From positions 1 through 20,683 of the IMG/VR virus record IMGVR_UViG_3300038856_000027: a stretch of 20,683 nt of DNA; one strand, written 5' to 3'. The DNA comes from a virus. The translations under genes were made by a program, and so were the position numbers. This document shows, piece by piece, positions 15,726 through 20,683 of the stretch; positions within the stretch are counted from its first letter, which is position 1, and each line of letters opens with the position of its first letter. The notes below the pieces were generated by a model. That model ran no database searches, was not told the DNA's origin, and worked only from the letters and a program-made list of their open reading frames with translations.

Positions 15726-15730
15726 CTAGT
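15711..15730 (+). promoter_or_regulatory. Candidate operator: 20-bp imperfect palindrome over the -10 box
   Basis: The sequence reads ACTA, three bases, CATATG, three bases, TAGT. Both outer tetramers and the central hexamer are perfectly symmetric, giving 14 of 20 palindromic positions. It covers the -10 element of the plus-strand promoter, where a bound repressor would block polymerase. A GCATAT copy at 15685-15690 repeats part of it 32 bases upstream, about three helical turns away. The HTH protein encoded two genes downstream is the obvious candidate ligand; this is an inference. Confidence 0.45.
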
Positions 15731-15751
15731 CATCAGCAAGGGAGATTGGAT

Positions 15752-15904
15752 ATGGCTAATTTGAAATCGCTATCGAGCACCGCCGGGTTCACCCCGCTTC
15801 ACTTCCTGCTGGATAGTGACGGGATGCTGGACACCAGCGGCATGGATCAGTTTACGCGGCGCTTGTGGCTCCATCTGGCAAAAACAGCGCGTGGGGGACA
15901 ATGA
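15752..15904 (+). CDS. Hypothetical 50-aa protein, first gene of plus-strand cassette
   Basis: A 50-aa frame beginning MANLKSLSSTAGFTPLHFLL and ending WLHLAKTARGGQ, with GGGAG seven bases before the ATG and a promoter about 27 bases upstream. Its stop overlaps the start of the HTH gene as ATGA, a coupling typical of two proteins made in fixed ratio. The middle (DSDGMLDTSGMDQFTRRLW) is acidic and then helical. It has no recognised domain. A partner or target of the HTH protein, for example in a toxin-antitoxin-like or host-modulating pair, is possible but unproven. With the next gene it is the only plus-strand coding in the window. Confidence 0.6.
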   Translation: MANLKSLSSTAGFTPLHFLLDSDGMLDTSGMDQFTRRLWLHLAKTARGGQ

Positions 15905-16092
15905 CCCCGGAAACCTTTGAGAACTGGCTCGCTGACATGAAGTCGGCGGGCCTAGCCCGTTCAGACGCAGCCTGTGCCAGATTGCTGGGCTGTTCCGTAC
16001 ACACCATTGTCAAGCGCAAGAAGCGGGGCTGTGACCGTGAAACCGCCCTTGCCTGCCGTGCGCTGCTGCACAGGCTTACGCCCTACGCCTAG
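15901..16092 (+). CDS. Small helix-turn-helix DNA-binding protein
   Basis: A 63-aa protein from the ATG at the ATGA overlap, beginning MTPETFENWLADMKSAGLAR. The block SDAACARLLGCSVHTIVKRK (about residues 21-40) fits a helix-turn-helix: the A-x-x-L-G-x-S-x-x-T-I pattern of Cro/CI-type proteins. A helical C-terminus follows (ETALACRALLHRL). Proteins of this kind, with the MTPETF start and the closing ALACRAL helix, are common in prophages and genomic islands. The gene ends 12 bases before the stop of the convergent HNH gene, with no room for a terminator, so transcripts may run antisense into the HNH and terminase genes. It is the likely regulator of its own promoter. Confidence 0.7.
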   Translation: MTPETFENWLADMKSAGLARSDAACARLLGCSVHTIVKRKKRGCDRETALACRALLHRLTPYA

Positions 16093-16104
16093 TTGGATTT
16101 GGTG

Positions 16105-16563
16105 TTAGTCACGTTTGTCATATTCCCGTTTGATACGGCTGATATATTGGACGTCAGTATTATATTTTGCGGCTAAAGCCAGATGGCTTTCTTCCGATGC
16201 GCGAATTTCTGAGATTTCCTTTTCAAAGAAACGCTGCCTCCAACGCCCACCGCCTCGAAGCACACCATGTCGTTTGGCATCTGCCATATTCTTGATCGCA
16301 TCACCCCAATATAGATGCATTGGGTTCACGCAAAGTTTGTTACCACATTTGTGGGCTGCTTGACTTTTGTCGTGTGGAGCCGGCCCATGAGCCTGTTCGC
16401 AGGCATAGCGATGAGCGTCAACGTTTCGCCTTCCATCGCCCCGACCAACACTATGAGCGCCATAACCGCTCGACTTCCGAACCGCAAAGGGCCAAATTAT
16501 ACAACTATCGGATTCGGCAACCCTAGCATCAGAAATAAACTGCTCACGCTTAGAACCAGCCAT
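16105..16563 (-). CDS. HNH homing-type endonuclease
   Basis: A 152-aa protein from the ATG giving MAGSKREQFISDARVAESDS, seven bases after GGGAG; six codons upstream the frame offers only TTG. It contains AHRYACEQAHGPAP, then AAHKCGNKLCVNPMHLYWGD and IKNMADAKRHG. The His-His-Asn/His positions, together with the Cys pairs in HKCGNKLC, match zinc-containing HNH endonucleases of the phage homing type. The last 40 residues (SEESHLALAAKYNTDVQYIS, then RIKREYD) form a helix-turn-helix for target recognition. Such enzymes cut related phage genomes lacking the gene and spread by repair. The gene overlaps the large terminase 3' end by 67 bases in another frame. Confidence 0.85.
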   Translation of the reverse strand: MAGSKREQFISDARVAESDSCIIWPFAVRKSSGYGAHSVGRGDGRRNVDAHRYACEQAHGPAPHDKSQAAHKCGNKLCVNPMHLYWGDAIKNMADAKRHGVLRGGGRWRQRFFEKEISEIRASEESHLALAAKYNTDVQYISRIKREYDKRD

Positions 16564-17870
16564 GCAATAACTCCCATCCAACTTCCTGCACCGTGGTAAG
16601 CGCGCTCTTTCGGTTTCTTCGCTTCCTGCGGCTTCTCATAGGCAACGCACATCAGGCCGAAGCCATCGGCGAAATGACTTGACCAATCGTGTTCGGGGCC
16701 AAGGCCATGCCCTAGTTCGTGCTTCTTCTCGTGATACCAGCCGAGCGCATCGCGGAGCGGTTCGGTTGTCTTCTCATTGAACCAGATGCTTGGGAACAGC
16801 CGGCGAGCCGCTTCAATGCGAAGCTTGGCAGCGCCCTTGCCCTGGTTGCCGATTACGTCAACTTCGAAGTCTGCTTCAACGAGGGCAGACCGGTAACTGA
16901 CGTCGTGCACTCTGTCGTTGGTGTCCCCGTCATGTGGCAAAATACATAGCGCTTTGCTGTAGCCATTTTCACGCAACCAAGCGACATGCGTAGCAAGAGG
17001 CTGACCGACCGCTTCATAGCAGTCCAGAACGCGGATTTCCCGGCCCACAAACTGCGCAATGATGATTGTACACGCATCTGCTTTTGCTCCTGTGCCGCCG
17101 ATGTCCCAGAACGCACGATACGTCATGAGCGGGTCTGGTGATACGTTCCCGATGCGGTTGGCGTTCTTTGCTGCGGTTAGTGAGGCAGCGTAGTAAGCCC
17201 CTTCAACAACCGTCACGAAGTCGCCTTCCCAGACATGCTCATATTGTTCCGGGCGCTTGGCCAAGTCCTCGTTACGCTCGAACTCCAGTTCAGCCGGGAA
17301 CCACGGATTGTCCCGCCAGTTCAGTTCTATAATCTTTGAGCCTGTCGGTGGATCGGCCCTGAACCGCAGGTGCGTTGCGCTGTTCTTGCGCTCCGGGTTC
17401 CAGGTAACCCAGATTTCAGATCCAGCCTCACGAATTGTCGGGATGGTGACGCGCCATGCCGTTTCGCTTATCTGTTCCGCTTCGTCGGCCCAGAACAGCC
17501 GTATAAGGCCCTTGGACTTGATGGAGGCCAGATTGTGCCTGAGACCGCTAAAGGCATACTCTATCCGCTTGTCGCGCGTCCTGATGAACCTGTCGCCTAT
17601 CTCGTAATGATCGGCCAGCCACTCTTCGGAAAGGATTGATGCGCGTATCTCTGCAAACGAACTGTCAGCCAGCGAGTTCATGAATTCACGACCGCAGACG
17701 ATTAGGCCTTCTTCACCAGCCATGGAGAGCTGATAGCCTCGCACGGCAGTCATCTTAGCAAAGGAACGTGTCTTGCCTGAACCGCGCCCGCCATATGCAC
17801 CGCGATAGCGAGCCTCGCCCAGGAACACAGGAACTAGTTTGGGCGGTAACTCAACTCTCGCCGTTGCCAC
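16497..17870 (-). CDS. terL: Terminase large subunit (packaging ATPase and nuclease)
   Basis: A 457-aa protein that must start at GTG, as no ATG is available before residue 40. The N-terminal ATPase has Walker A GGRGSGKT (27-34), Walker B LIRLFWADE (122-130) and coupling motif VTWNPE (155-160). The RNase H-like nuclease has acidic residues in AFWDIGGTG (D256), LPHDGDTND (D314) and DWSSHFADGF (D395/D402). It powers DNA translocation into the procapsid and cuts headful ends. It overlaps the small subunit by 20 bases. The natural end resembles GAGSWM, but the frame continues 25 residues as a Leu/Val-rich tail (VIAWLVLSVSSLFLML) that overlaps the HNH gene. That tail is probably an insertion by-product. 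Confidence 0.92.
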   Translation of the reverse strand: MATARVELPPKLVPVFLGEARYRGAYGGRGSGKTRSFAKMTAVRGYQLSMAGEEGLIVCGREFMNSLADSSFAEIRASILSEEWLADHYEIGDRFIRTRDKRIEYAFSGLRHNLASIKSKGLIRLFWADEAEQISETAWRVTIPTIREAGSEIWVTWNPERKNSATHLRFRADPPTGSKIIELNWRDNPWFPAELEFERNEDLAKRPEQYEHVWEGDFVTVVEGAYYAASLTAAKNANRIGNVSPDPLMTYRAFWDIGGTGAKADACTIIIAQFVGREIRVLDCYEAVGQPLATHVAWLRENGYSKALCILPHDGDTNDRVHDVSYRSALVEADFEVDVIGNQGKGAAKLRIEAARRLFPSIWFNEKTTEPLRDALGWYHEKKHELGHGLGPEHDWSSHFADGFGLMCVAYEKPQEAKKPKERAYHGAGSWMGVIAWLVLSVSSLFLMLGLPNPIVV

Positions 17871-18339
17871 CAGCTACCAACTCGATGGTATGCATGATCG
17901 GTCCTCCGCCCTCGCCGCCATGCTCGTGCTCAATCTTATCGCGCCAATCATCTCTGCGCCGGTTCTTCAACCAGAATATCATGGCCGTCGTGTCTGGTGG
18001 TTGGTAACGCTCCACCTCAACAACCTCAACCTCTTCCTCATACTGGGCTACTTTGATTTTGAATGCCTGCTCCTCCGTGAAGAAAAAACCTGACGCCCTC
18101 TGGTACAGGGAACGCTCAATCCGGTTGTCCGACTGCTCCTTACCAGCCTTTAGGGCCTGACAAAACGCATCACTATCCAGCTTCCAGCGGTATATCGTGC
18201 GAGTGGAAACGTCGAAGAACTCAGCAATTTCCTCGTCCGTTGCCCCCAATGCACAAAGCTTTTCAGCCTGCTCAACGAACGCTGGCTCAAACTTACTTGG
18301 CCTACCGCCTGCGCCCTTACTATCTTCGGCCTTAGCCAT
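17851..18339 (-). CDS. terS: Terminase small subunit
   Basis: A 162-aa protein beginning MAKAEDSKGAGGRPSKFEPA. The HTH ATDEEIAEFFDVSTRTIYRW (33-52) is the DNA-recognition motif of small terminases. It is followed by LKAGKEQSDNRIERSLYQRA and SGFFFTEEQ, common in terminase small subunits of proteobacterial phages. The part MIFWLKNRRRDDWRDK (about 120-135) is the typical C-terminal signature. It recognises the packaging start site and loads the large subunit. The GTG start of the large subunit lies 20 bases inside this gene, and its own ATG overlaps the preceding stop by eight bases. A pac or cos site would be expected in or near this gene; none can be identified by eye. Confidence 0.88.
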   Translation of the reverse strand: MAKAEDSKGAGGRPSKFEPAFVEQAEKLCALGATDEEIAEFFDVSTRTIYRWKLDSDAFCQALKAGKEQSDNRIERSLYQRASGFFFTEEQAFKIKVAQYEEEVEVVEVERYQPPDTTAMIFWLKNRRRDDWRDKIEHEHGGEGGGPIMHTIELVAGGNGES

Positions 18340-18541
18340 TGCTAATATCCATGCGGTTTTGGTTCAGCGATAAAAGGCTTTCAATCAATTCGGTCTGCCG
18401 TTCCATGATAGATGCTGCCTGGTCGCGCTGCCTGCAAGCTATCTCGCATTGCTCACGATAGTCAGTCTTTGGATCAAACGTGAAGAACCAGAAGGCTGCA
18501 CCAACCAGAAAACCAAGGCCAAATGCTATTGCTAGTTCCAT
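18332..18541 (-). CDS. Small single-TM protein (holin- or spanin-like candidate)
   Basis: A 69-aa protein from an ATG four bases after the previous stop (MELAIAFGLGFLVGAAFWFF); the frame opens further up, but that would overlap the previous gene by more than 60 bases. Residues about 2-22 form one membrane helix, followed by a hydrophilic segment with two cysteines (REQCEIACRQRDQA) and a helical end (ERQTELIESLLSLNQN). This one-TM plus helix layout occurs in inner-membrane spanins and some pinholins, but no lysis enzyme is adjacent, so a lysis role is only a suggestion. It overlaps the small terminase by eight bases. Ribosome binding signal weak; probably coupled. Confidence 0.6.
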   Translation of the reverse strand: MELAIAFGLGFLVGAAFWFFTFDPKTDYREQCEIACRQRDQAASIMERQTELIESLLSLNQNRMDISNG

Positions 18542-18545
18542 GGGG

Positions 18546-18722
18546 TTAGCTCTTGTTTTCGCGGCAGATTTTCTCAATCTCTTTGCGCGCTTCATCAATG
18601 AGGACATCAACCAGCAGGTTCATGTAAACGCCTATGCCCAATTCCATGCTGGCACTTTCGACGCCGGCACGTTCGGCCATGATGGCTTCAATGTTCTTTC
18701 TGGTGATGTTGCTCTCTGCCAT
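18546..18722 (-). CDS. Hypothetical 58-aa helical protein
   Basis: A 58-aa frame beginning MAESNITRKNIEAIMAERAG and ending RKEIEKICRENKS. It is highly helical: the middle VESASMELGIGVYMNLLVDV is an amphipathic stretch, and the basic end suggests a small oligomeric or nucleic-acid-associated protein. It starts four bases after the preceding stop. The next gene starts four bases after its stop, so it fills a gap that would otherwise be empty in a dense operon. No recognised domain. Confidence 0.65.
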   Translation of the reverse strand: MAESNITRKNIEAIMAERAGVESASMELGIGVYMNLLVDVLIDEARKEIEKICRENKS

Positions 18723-18726
18723 TGCC

Positions 18727-18993
18727 CTACTTCCGTTTCCCCATGCCGCCGTGTTTGTCGCCGTCGTGGCTGGTGTGGCGCCCTGTCACGTCTCCATCGC
18801 GGCTGTCGGGCTTTCCAGGCTTGTCCGGCTTGGAGACAGTGCGCTTGGCCTTGCTGAGGCTGGAACGGGCAGGCTCATGGTCTTCACACCATGCAGGCAT
18901 GGATGAGCCGGACTGTGAGCAAATGTGCAGTTGGGCTGCTGATACGGGAGTTGCGAAGGCGATGATGCACAACGCTGCGAACAAATGTTTCAT
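18727..18993 (-). CDS. Small secreted protein with Sec signal peptide
   Basis: An 88-aa protein with a clear Sec signal: MKHLFAALCIIAFATPVSA, then AQLHICSQSG. Cleavage after A-x-A near residue 19 would release about 69 residues. There is no cysteine at the cleavage site, so it is not a lipoprotein. The mature part has two cysteines (HICSQSGSSMPAWCEDHE) that could form a disulfide. It then becomes a Lys/Asp/Gly/Pro/His-rich disordered tail (KPDKPGKPDSRDGDVTGRHT, ending GGMGKRK). A phage gene making a periplasmic protein is likely to modify the host envelope, for example in superinfection exclusion or lysis. The start overlaps the previous stop (ATGA). Function unknown. Confidence 0.65.
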   Translation of the reverse strand: MKHLFAALCIIAFATPVSAAQLHICSQSGSSMPAWCEDHEPARSSLSKAKRTVSKPDKPGKPDSRDGDVTGRHTSHDGDKHGGMGKRK

Positions 18994-19334
18994 TTCAGTT
19001 TCCTCAGTGCATTGGCTATTGCTTTGGATTGGGGAAAGGGGCCAACGCCTTCCTGCGCTTCCCTAACAAGTTGGTTGTCGATGGAGACGCCGCACGGCAT
19101 ACCTTGCGCATTGAGGATGATATCCACGCCCGGCGCAATCTGGTGGTAGATGTGCATTTCGTCGGTGAACACCATCTCCATGCGGTCGCTCTCGTCGTAG
19201 TCGATGATGCAGGGCGTGAACGCGGCATCGGTGGGCGTATTATTAATCATCACAAGGCCCATAGGCTTTTCCCAATCTGGATAACCGTTCTCGCCTATGG
19301 CTGGCTTGCAAGGATTGTCGGTCATCGGATTCAT
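18990..19334 (-). CDS. Hypothetical 114-aa protein, first gene after the structured leader
   Basis: A 114-aa protein from the ATG giving MNPMTDNPCKPAIGENGYPD; AGGAG precedes this ATG by two bases and the next in-frame ATG (three codons later) by 11, so the true start may be either. The open frame extends 40 codons up only through a TTG. It contains MGLVMINNTPTDAAFTPCII and HIYHQIAPGVDIILNAQGMP, a beta-rich pattern with acidic turns, and ends SKAIANALRKLK. No recognised domain. It is the first gene after the hairpin-rich leader, and its stop overlaps the secreted protein's start by four bases. Confidence 0.65.
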   Translation of the reverse strand: MNPMTDNPCKPAIGENGYPDWEKPMGLVMINNTPTDAAFTPCIIDYDESDRMEMVFTDEMHIYHQIAPGVDIILNAQGMPCGVSIDNQLVREAQEGVGPFPQSKAIANALRKLK

Positions 19335-19692
19335 CACTCCTATGAGAAAGCACAGGGAGGAAGACGGGACGCCCCACTCCCTCCGGCAGGCTGGGTATCT
19401 TCTGGGCCGAAGCCCGATCCTGCGCCTGCGAACCGGTGCTCCGGTTCTGTGCAATCAGTTCAAGACGGGCCGGGTGCTCCCGACTGGCGGCCTTCGTTGC
19501 ATCCGCTGTACTCGCAAGCTATGCGAGCCACCGCCTTGATGGTGTCAAAGCAGTAACCAAAGTCTAGCCGTATCGAACGGCTTTCACACGCCTAGGTCTT
19601 GTGTGCTGCATTCCGCGCTTAACTCTGGCCCTGCTTTGATTCTATACCGCCGGAGCGGTGAAATCCTGTTTCATCCACATTTCTGCCGATGA
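19335..19692 (-). ncRNA. Hairpin-rich non-coding leader RNA candidate
   Basis: About 360 bases with no convincing gene lie between a TTGACA promoter and the first gene below it. On the minus-strand transcript I find six perfect hairpins in order: 19659-19646 (5-bp stem), 19605-19585 (5-bp stem, 11-base loop with CCTAGG), 19582-19566 (5-bp stem, loop TTCGATA), 19527-19511 (6-bp stem), 19447-19430 (7-bp stem) and 19415-19404 (4-bp GC stem capped by a C-TTCG-G tetraloop). No T-run follows any of them, so they are not intrinsic terminators. Candidate roles are an antitermination leader for the late operon, a leader sensing something, or a small phage RNA. Low coding potential and stacked stems are what I see; the function is inferred. 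Confidence 0.5.
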
Positions 19693-19698
19693 TGAGTT

Positions 19699-19727
19699 AC
19701 AGTCCCTGATTTGAGAAAACTTGTCAA
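19699..19727 (-). promoter_or_regulatory. Promoter candidate for the late operon
   Basis: Read on the minus strand, a perfect TTGACA (19727-19722) is followed after 17 bases by GACTGT (19704-19699). The -10 box is weak by the E. coli consensus, but the combination would fit an alphaproteobacterial promoter. Transcription would begin near 19692 and run through the hairpin leader into the terminase and structural genes. It lies just after the stop of the zinc-ribbon-like gene. A second TTGACA (19548-19543) has no good partner box. Confidence 0.5.
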
Positions 19728-19731
19728 GGGT

Positions 19732-19902
19732 TCAACTTTTATACGCCCTGCCCTTTCCACATCGCTTGCAGCGGTACAGCCACTTCGTTTCGCAGGGCCG
19801 ATTGTCATCAGGACTTTCGTATATATTGGAACGTTGCATAAGTTCCCAATCGTGCTCGCAACGTGGCGGCCAAATGAACGTATCCCAAAGCCATTGAAGC
19901 AT
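19732..19902 (-). CDS. 56-aa zinc-ribbon-like phage protein
   Basis: A 56-aa frame beginning MLQWLWDTFIWPPRCEHDWE and ending WLYRCKRCGKGRAYKS. Cys15 and His17 (RCEHDW) together with the C-terminal CKRCGK make a likely zinc-binding knuckle of the kind found in very small phage and prophage proteins (C-x-H-x-W plus C-x-x-C-G). The N-terminal Trp/Leu/Phe-rich helix is short and amphipathic. Its ATG overlaps the stop of the 199-aa gene (TGATG), and AAGGAGG lies about seven bases upstream inside that gene. It is the last gene before the late promoter. A nucleic-acid or host-factor contact role is plausible but not shown. Confidence 0.65.
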   Translation of the reverse strand: MLQWLWDTFIWPPRCEHDWELMQRSNIYESPDDNRPCETKWLYRCKRCGKGRAYKS

Positions 19903-20501
19903 CACGCCGCCCTCCTTTCCGCTCCTGAGAGCATGGCCGAAACTACGTTCATTGCCTCCCGGAAATCTCCGGCAAGTGACAAGGTTTCAACATTTTCTAT
20001 CGCTATCGTCTTGGCTGCGAACCAGTGAAGTTTACCGGAACGAAGCAATGCACCACGGACAGCCGACCATTGCGCCCGCTTGCGCTTGCACCAGTCCACA
20101 TACTCCGGGTCTGTGCCGTCCAGGTCCAGGGGCTTGCCGCCTTTCGGTTTATCGCCCGCTGGCGTCCTTGGAAGGTCCGGGCAGCGTATTGCCTTCAGGT
20201 TGTCGAAATAAAGCCTCTGGAGCGCTTCAGCGGCCTTGTAGTGGTGTTCCTGGATGAGTGTAGCCCCGTCCACTACCCGCTTGGACCAGCGCCATGCTAC
20301 GATGGGAGAAAGAGCGTCCTTTGCCAGATCCTCGGATATGCCCAGGTGCTTCTGACGTTGTTCAATGACGACCGCGAGGTTTTCCTGTTCCCGTTCCCGC
20401 GCCCGGCGGCGCTTTTCCGCCTTGGTGAGGTCCCCGTTCGCATAGCGCTCGCCCGCCGTGCGCGGCCTCCCGCCCTTGTTCCTCTTGCCGCGTTTTGTCA
20501 T
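19902..20501 (-). CDS. Hypothetical 199-aa basic protein
   Basis: A 199-aa protein with a highly basic N-terminus (MTKRGKRNKGGRPRTAGERY) and then KAEKRRRAREREQENLAVVI, a charged helix. The middle has AWRWSKRVVDGATLIQEHHY, and the C-terminal half has EYVDWCKRKRAQWSAVRGAL and KTIAIENVETLSLAGDFREA. Lys/Arg clusters and paired Trp residues suggest nucleic-acid binding. GGRPRT-type starts are common on phage DNA-packaging and recombination proteins. I do not recognise a family. It starts two bases after the stop of the membrane gene and ends in a TGATG overlap, so it belongs to the transcript that comes in from the right edge. Confidence 0.6.
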   Translation of the reverse strand: MTKRGKRNKGGRPRTAGERYANGDLTKAEKRRRAREREQENLAVVIEQRQKHLGISEDLAKDALSPIVAWRWSKRVVDGATLIQEHHYKAAEALQRLYFDNLKAIRCPDLPRTPAGDKPKGGKPLDLDGTDPEYVDWCKRKRAQWSAVRGALLRSGKLHWFAAKTIAIENVETLSLAGDFREAMNVVSAMLSGAERRAA

Positions 20502-20503
20502 GG

Positions 20504-20683
20504 TTAGTCCAATTCTAGTTTGCTAAGAACGTCTTCTTTCGAATGGCATTCTGTTGAACTGTTGGTAAACTTCGTGATGGCCTTCAGGATGAACAGGACG
20601 AGGATAATTCCGTTCATGAAATATGATCCGCCGATGAATTCGTAGTTGAACCAAATCGCAGCTACCAGCAGTCCAATCGACAC
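20504..20683 (-). CDS. Small membrane protein, C-terminal part (runs off right edge)
   Basis: The last 59 codons and stop of a gene that enters from the right edge; no start is visible. It shows two hydrophobic segments, SIGLLVAAIWFNYEFIGG and FMNGIILVLFILKAITKF, separated by a few polar residues. A short hydrophilic end follows (STECHSKEDVLSKLELD). The two-helix hairpin with a charged tail resembles small holins and other phage membrane proteins, but the missing start prevents a call. The 199-aa gene begins two bases after its stop. Confidence 0.55.
   Translation of the reverse strand: MSIGLLVAAIWFNYEFIGGSYFMNGIILVLFILKAITKFTNSSTECHSKEDVLSKLELD

Noticed and set aside
16105-16563. Group I intron carrying the HNH gene
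   Set aside because: The terminase reading frame is complete before the HNH start and no split exon is seen downstream. A free-standing endonuclease explains it.
16497-16566. Membrane anchor at the terminase C-terminus
   Set aside because: The hydrophobic stretch is the HNH start region read in a second frame. Large terminases are soluble, so it is not called a real domain.
19404-19447. Intrinsic terminator from the two strong hairpins
   Set aside because: No T-run follows either stem in either direction, and the downstream genes need transcription through this point.
18990-19454. Longer form of the 114-aa protein starting at 19454
   Set aside because: The extension begins with TTG, is Arg/Pro-rich, and runs through two strong hairpins of the leader. 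The ATG at 19334 has AGGAG upstream.
19335-19692. A complete tRNA gene in the leader
   Set aside because: Only the T-arm matches. The acceptor stem pairs in about four of seven positions and no seven-base anticodon loop can be placed.
1-20683. CRISPR array, insertion sequence or integrase
   Set aside because: I saw no regularly spaced repeats, no transposase or integrase motifs and no flanking inverted repeats.

Overview
The window is a late (structural) gene block of a short-tailed, P22-like bacteriophage or prophage. Nearly everything lies on the minus strand in one very compact operon, so the functional order runs from high to low coordinates. No tape-measure, tail-tube or sheath gene is visible. 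Portal, scaffold and coat proteins look P22-like, and the tail genes match podovirus adaptor and propeller-type proteins. The GC-rich coding and lack of strong Shine-Dalgarno sites at coupled genes would fit a proteobacterial (possibly alphaproteobacterial) host. The host is an inference; nothing in the window proves it.

Right end (20683-18332, minus strand): the end of a small membrane protein runs in from the edge. It is followed by a basic 199-aa protein, a 56-aa zinc-ribbon-like protein, a promoter with a perfect TTGACA -35 box, and about 360 nt of non-coding leader holding six perfect hairpins. Four small genes come next: a 114-aa protein, a Sec-signal secreted protein, a 58-aa protein and a one-TM protein.

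Packaging and portal (18339-13011): small terminase, large terminase, and an HNH endonuclease that overlaps the terminase 3' end in another frame. A plus-strand two-gene cassette with its own promoter, a dyad operator and an HTH protein interrupts the operon. Then come three tiny genes, one with a twin-arginine signal peptide, and the P22-type portal.

Head and receptor region (13026-6290): between portal and scaffold, where P22 has nothing, lie four virion-type proteins and a beta-helix tailspike-like protein with an N-terminal Calx-beta domain. Scaffold, coat and a small fiber-like protein follow.

Tail region (6238-1): a fused glycosyltransferase-methyltransferase sits directly before the head-tail adaptor. 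After it come a beta-propeller-like tail protein, two hypothetical virion proteins, a GNAT-like protein, an ejection-type protein, and the start of a probable M15-type peptidase that runs off the left edge.

Most minus-strand junctions overlap (ATGA or TGATG) or are separated by only a few bases, so translational coupling is probably general. The most unusual parts are the glycosyltransferase-methyltransferase fusion, the hairpin-rich leader, the autoregulated-looking plus-strand cassette, the HNH/terminase overlap and the displaced tailspike.
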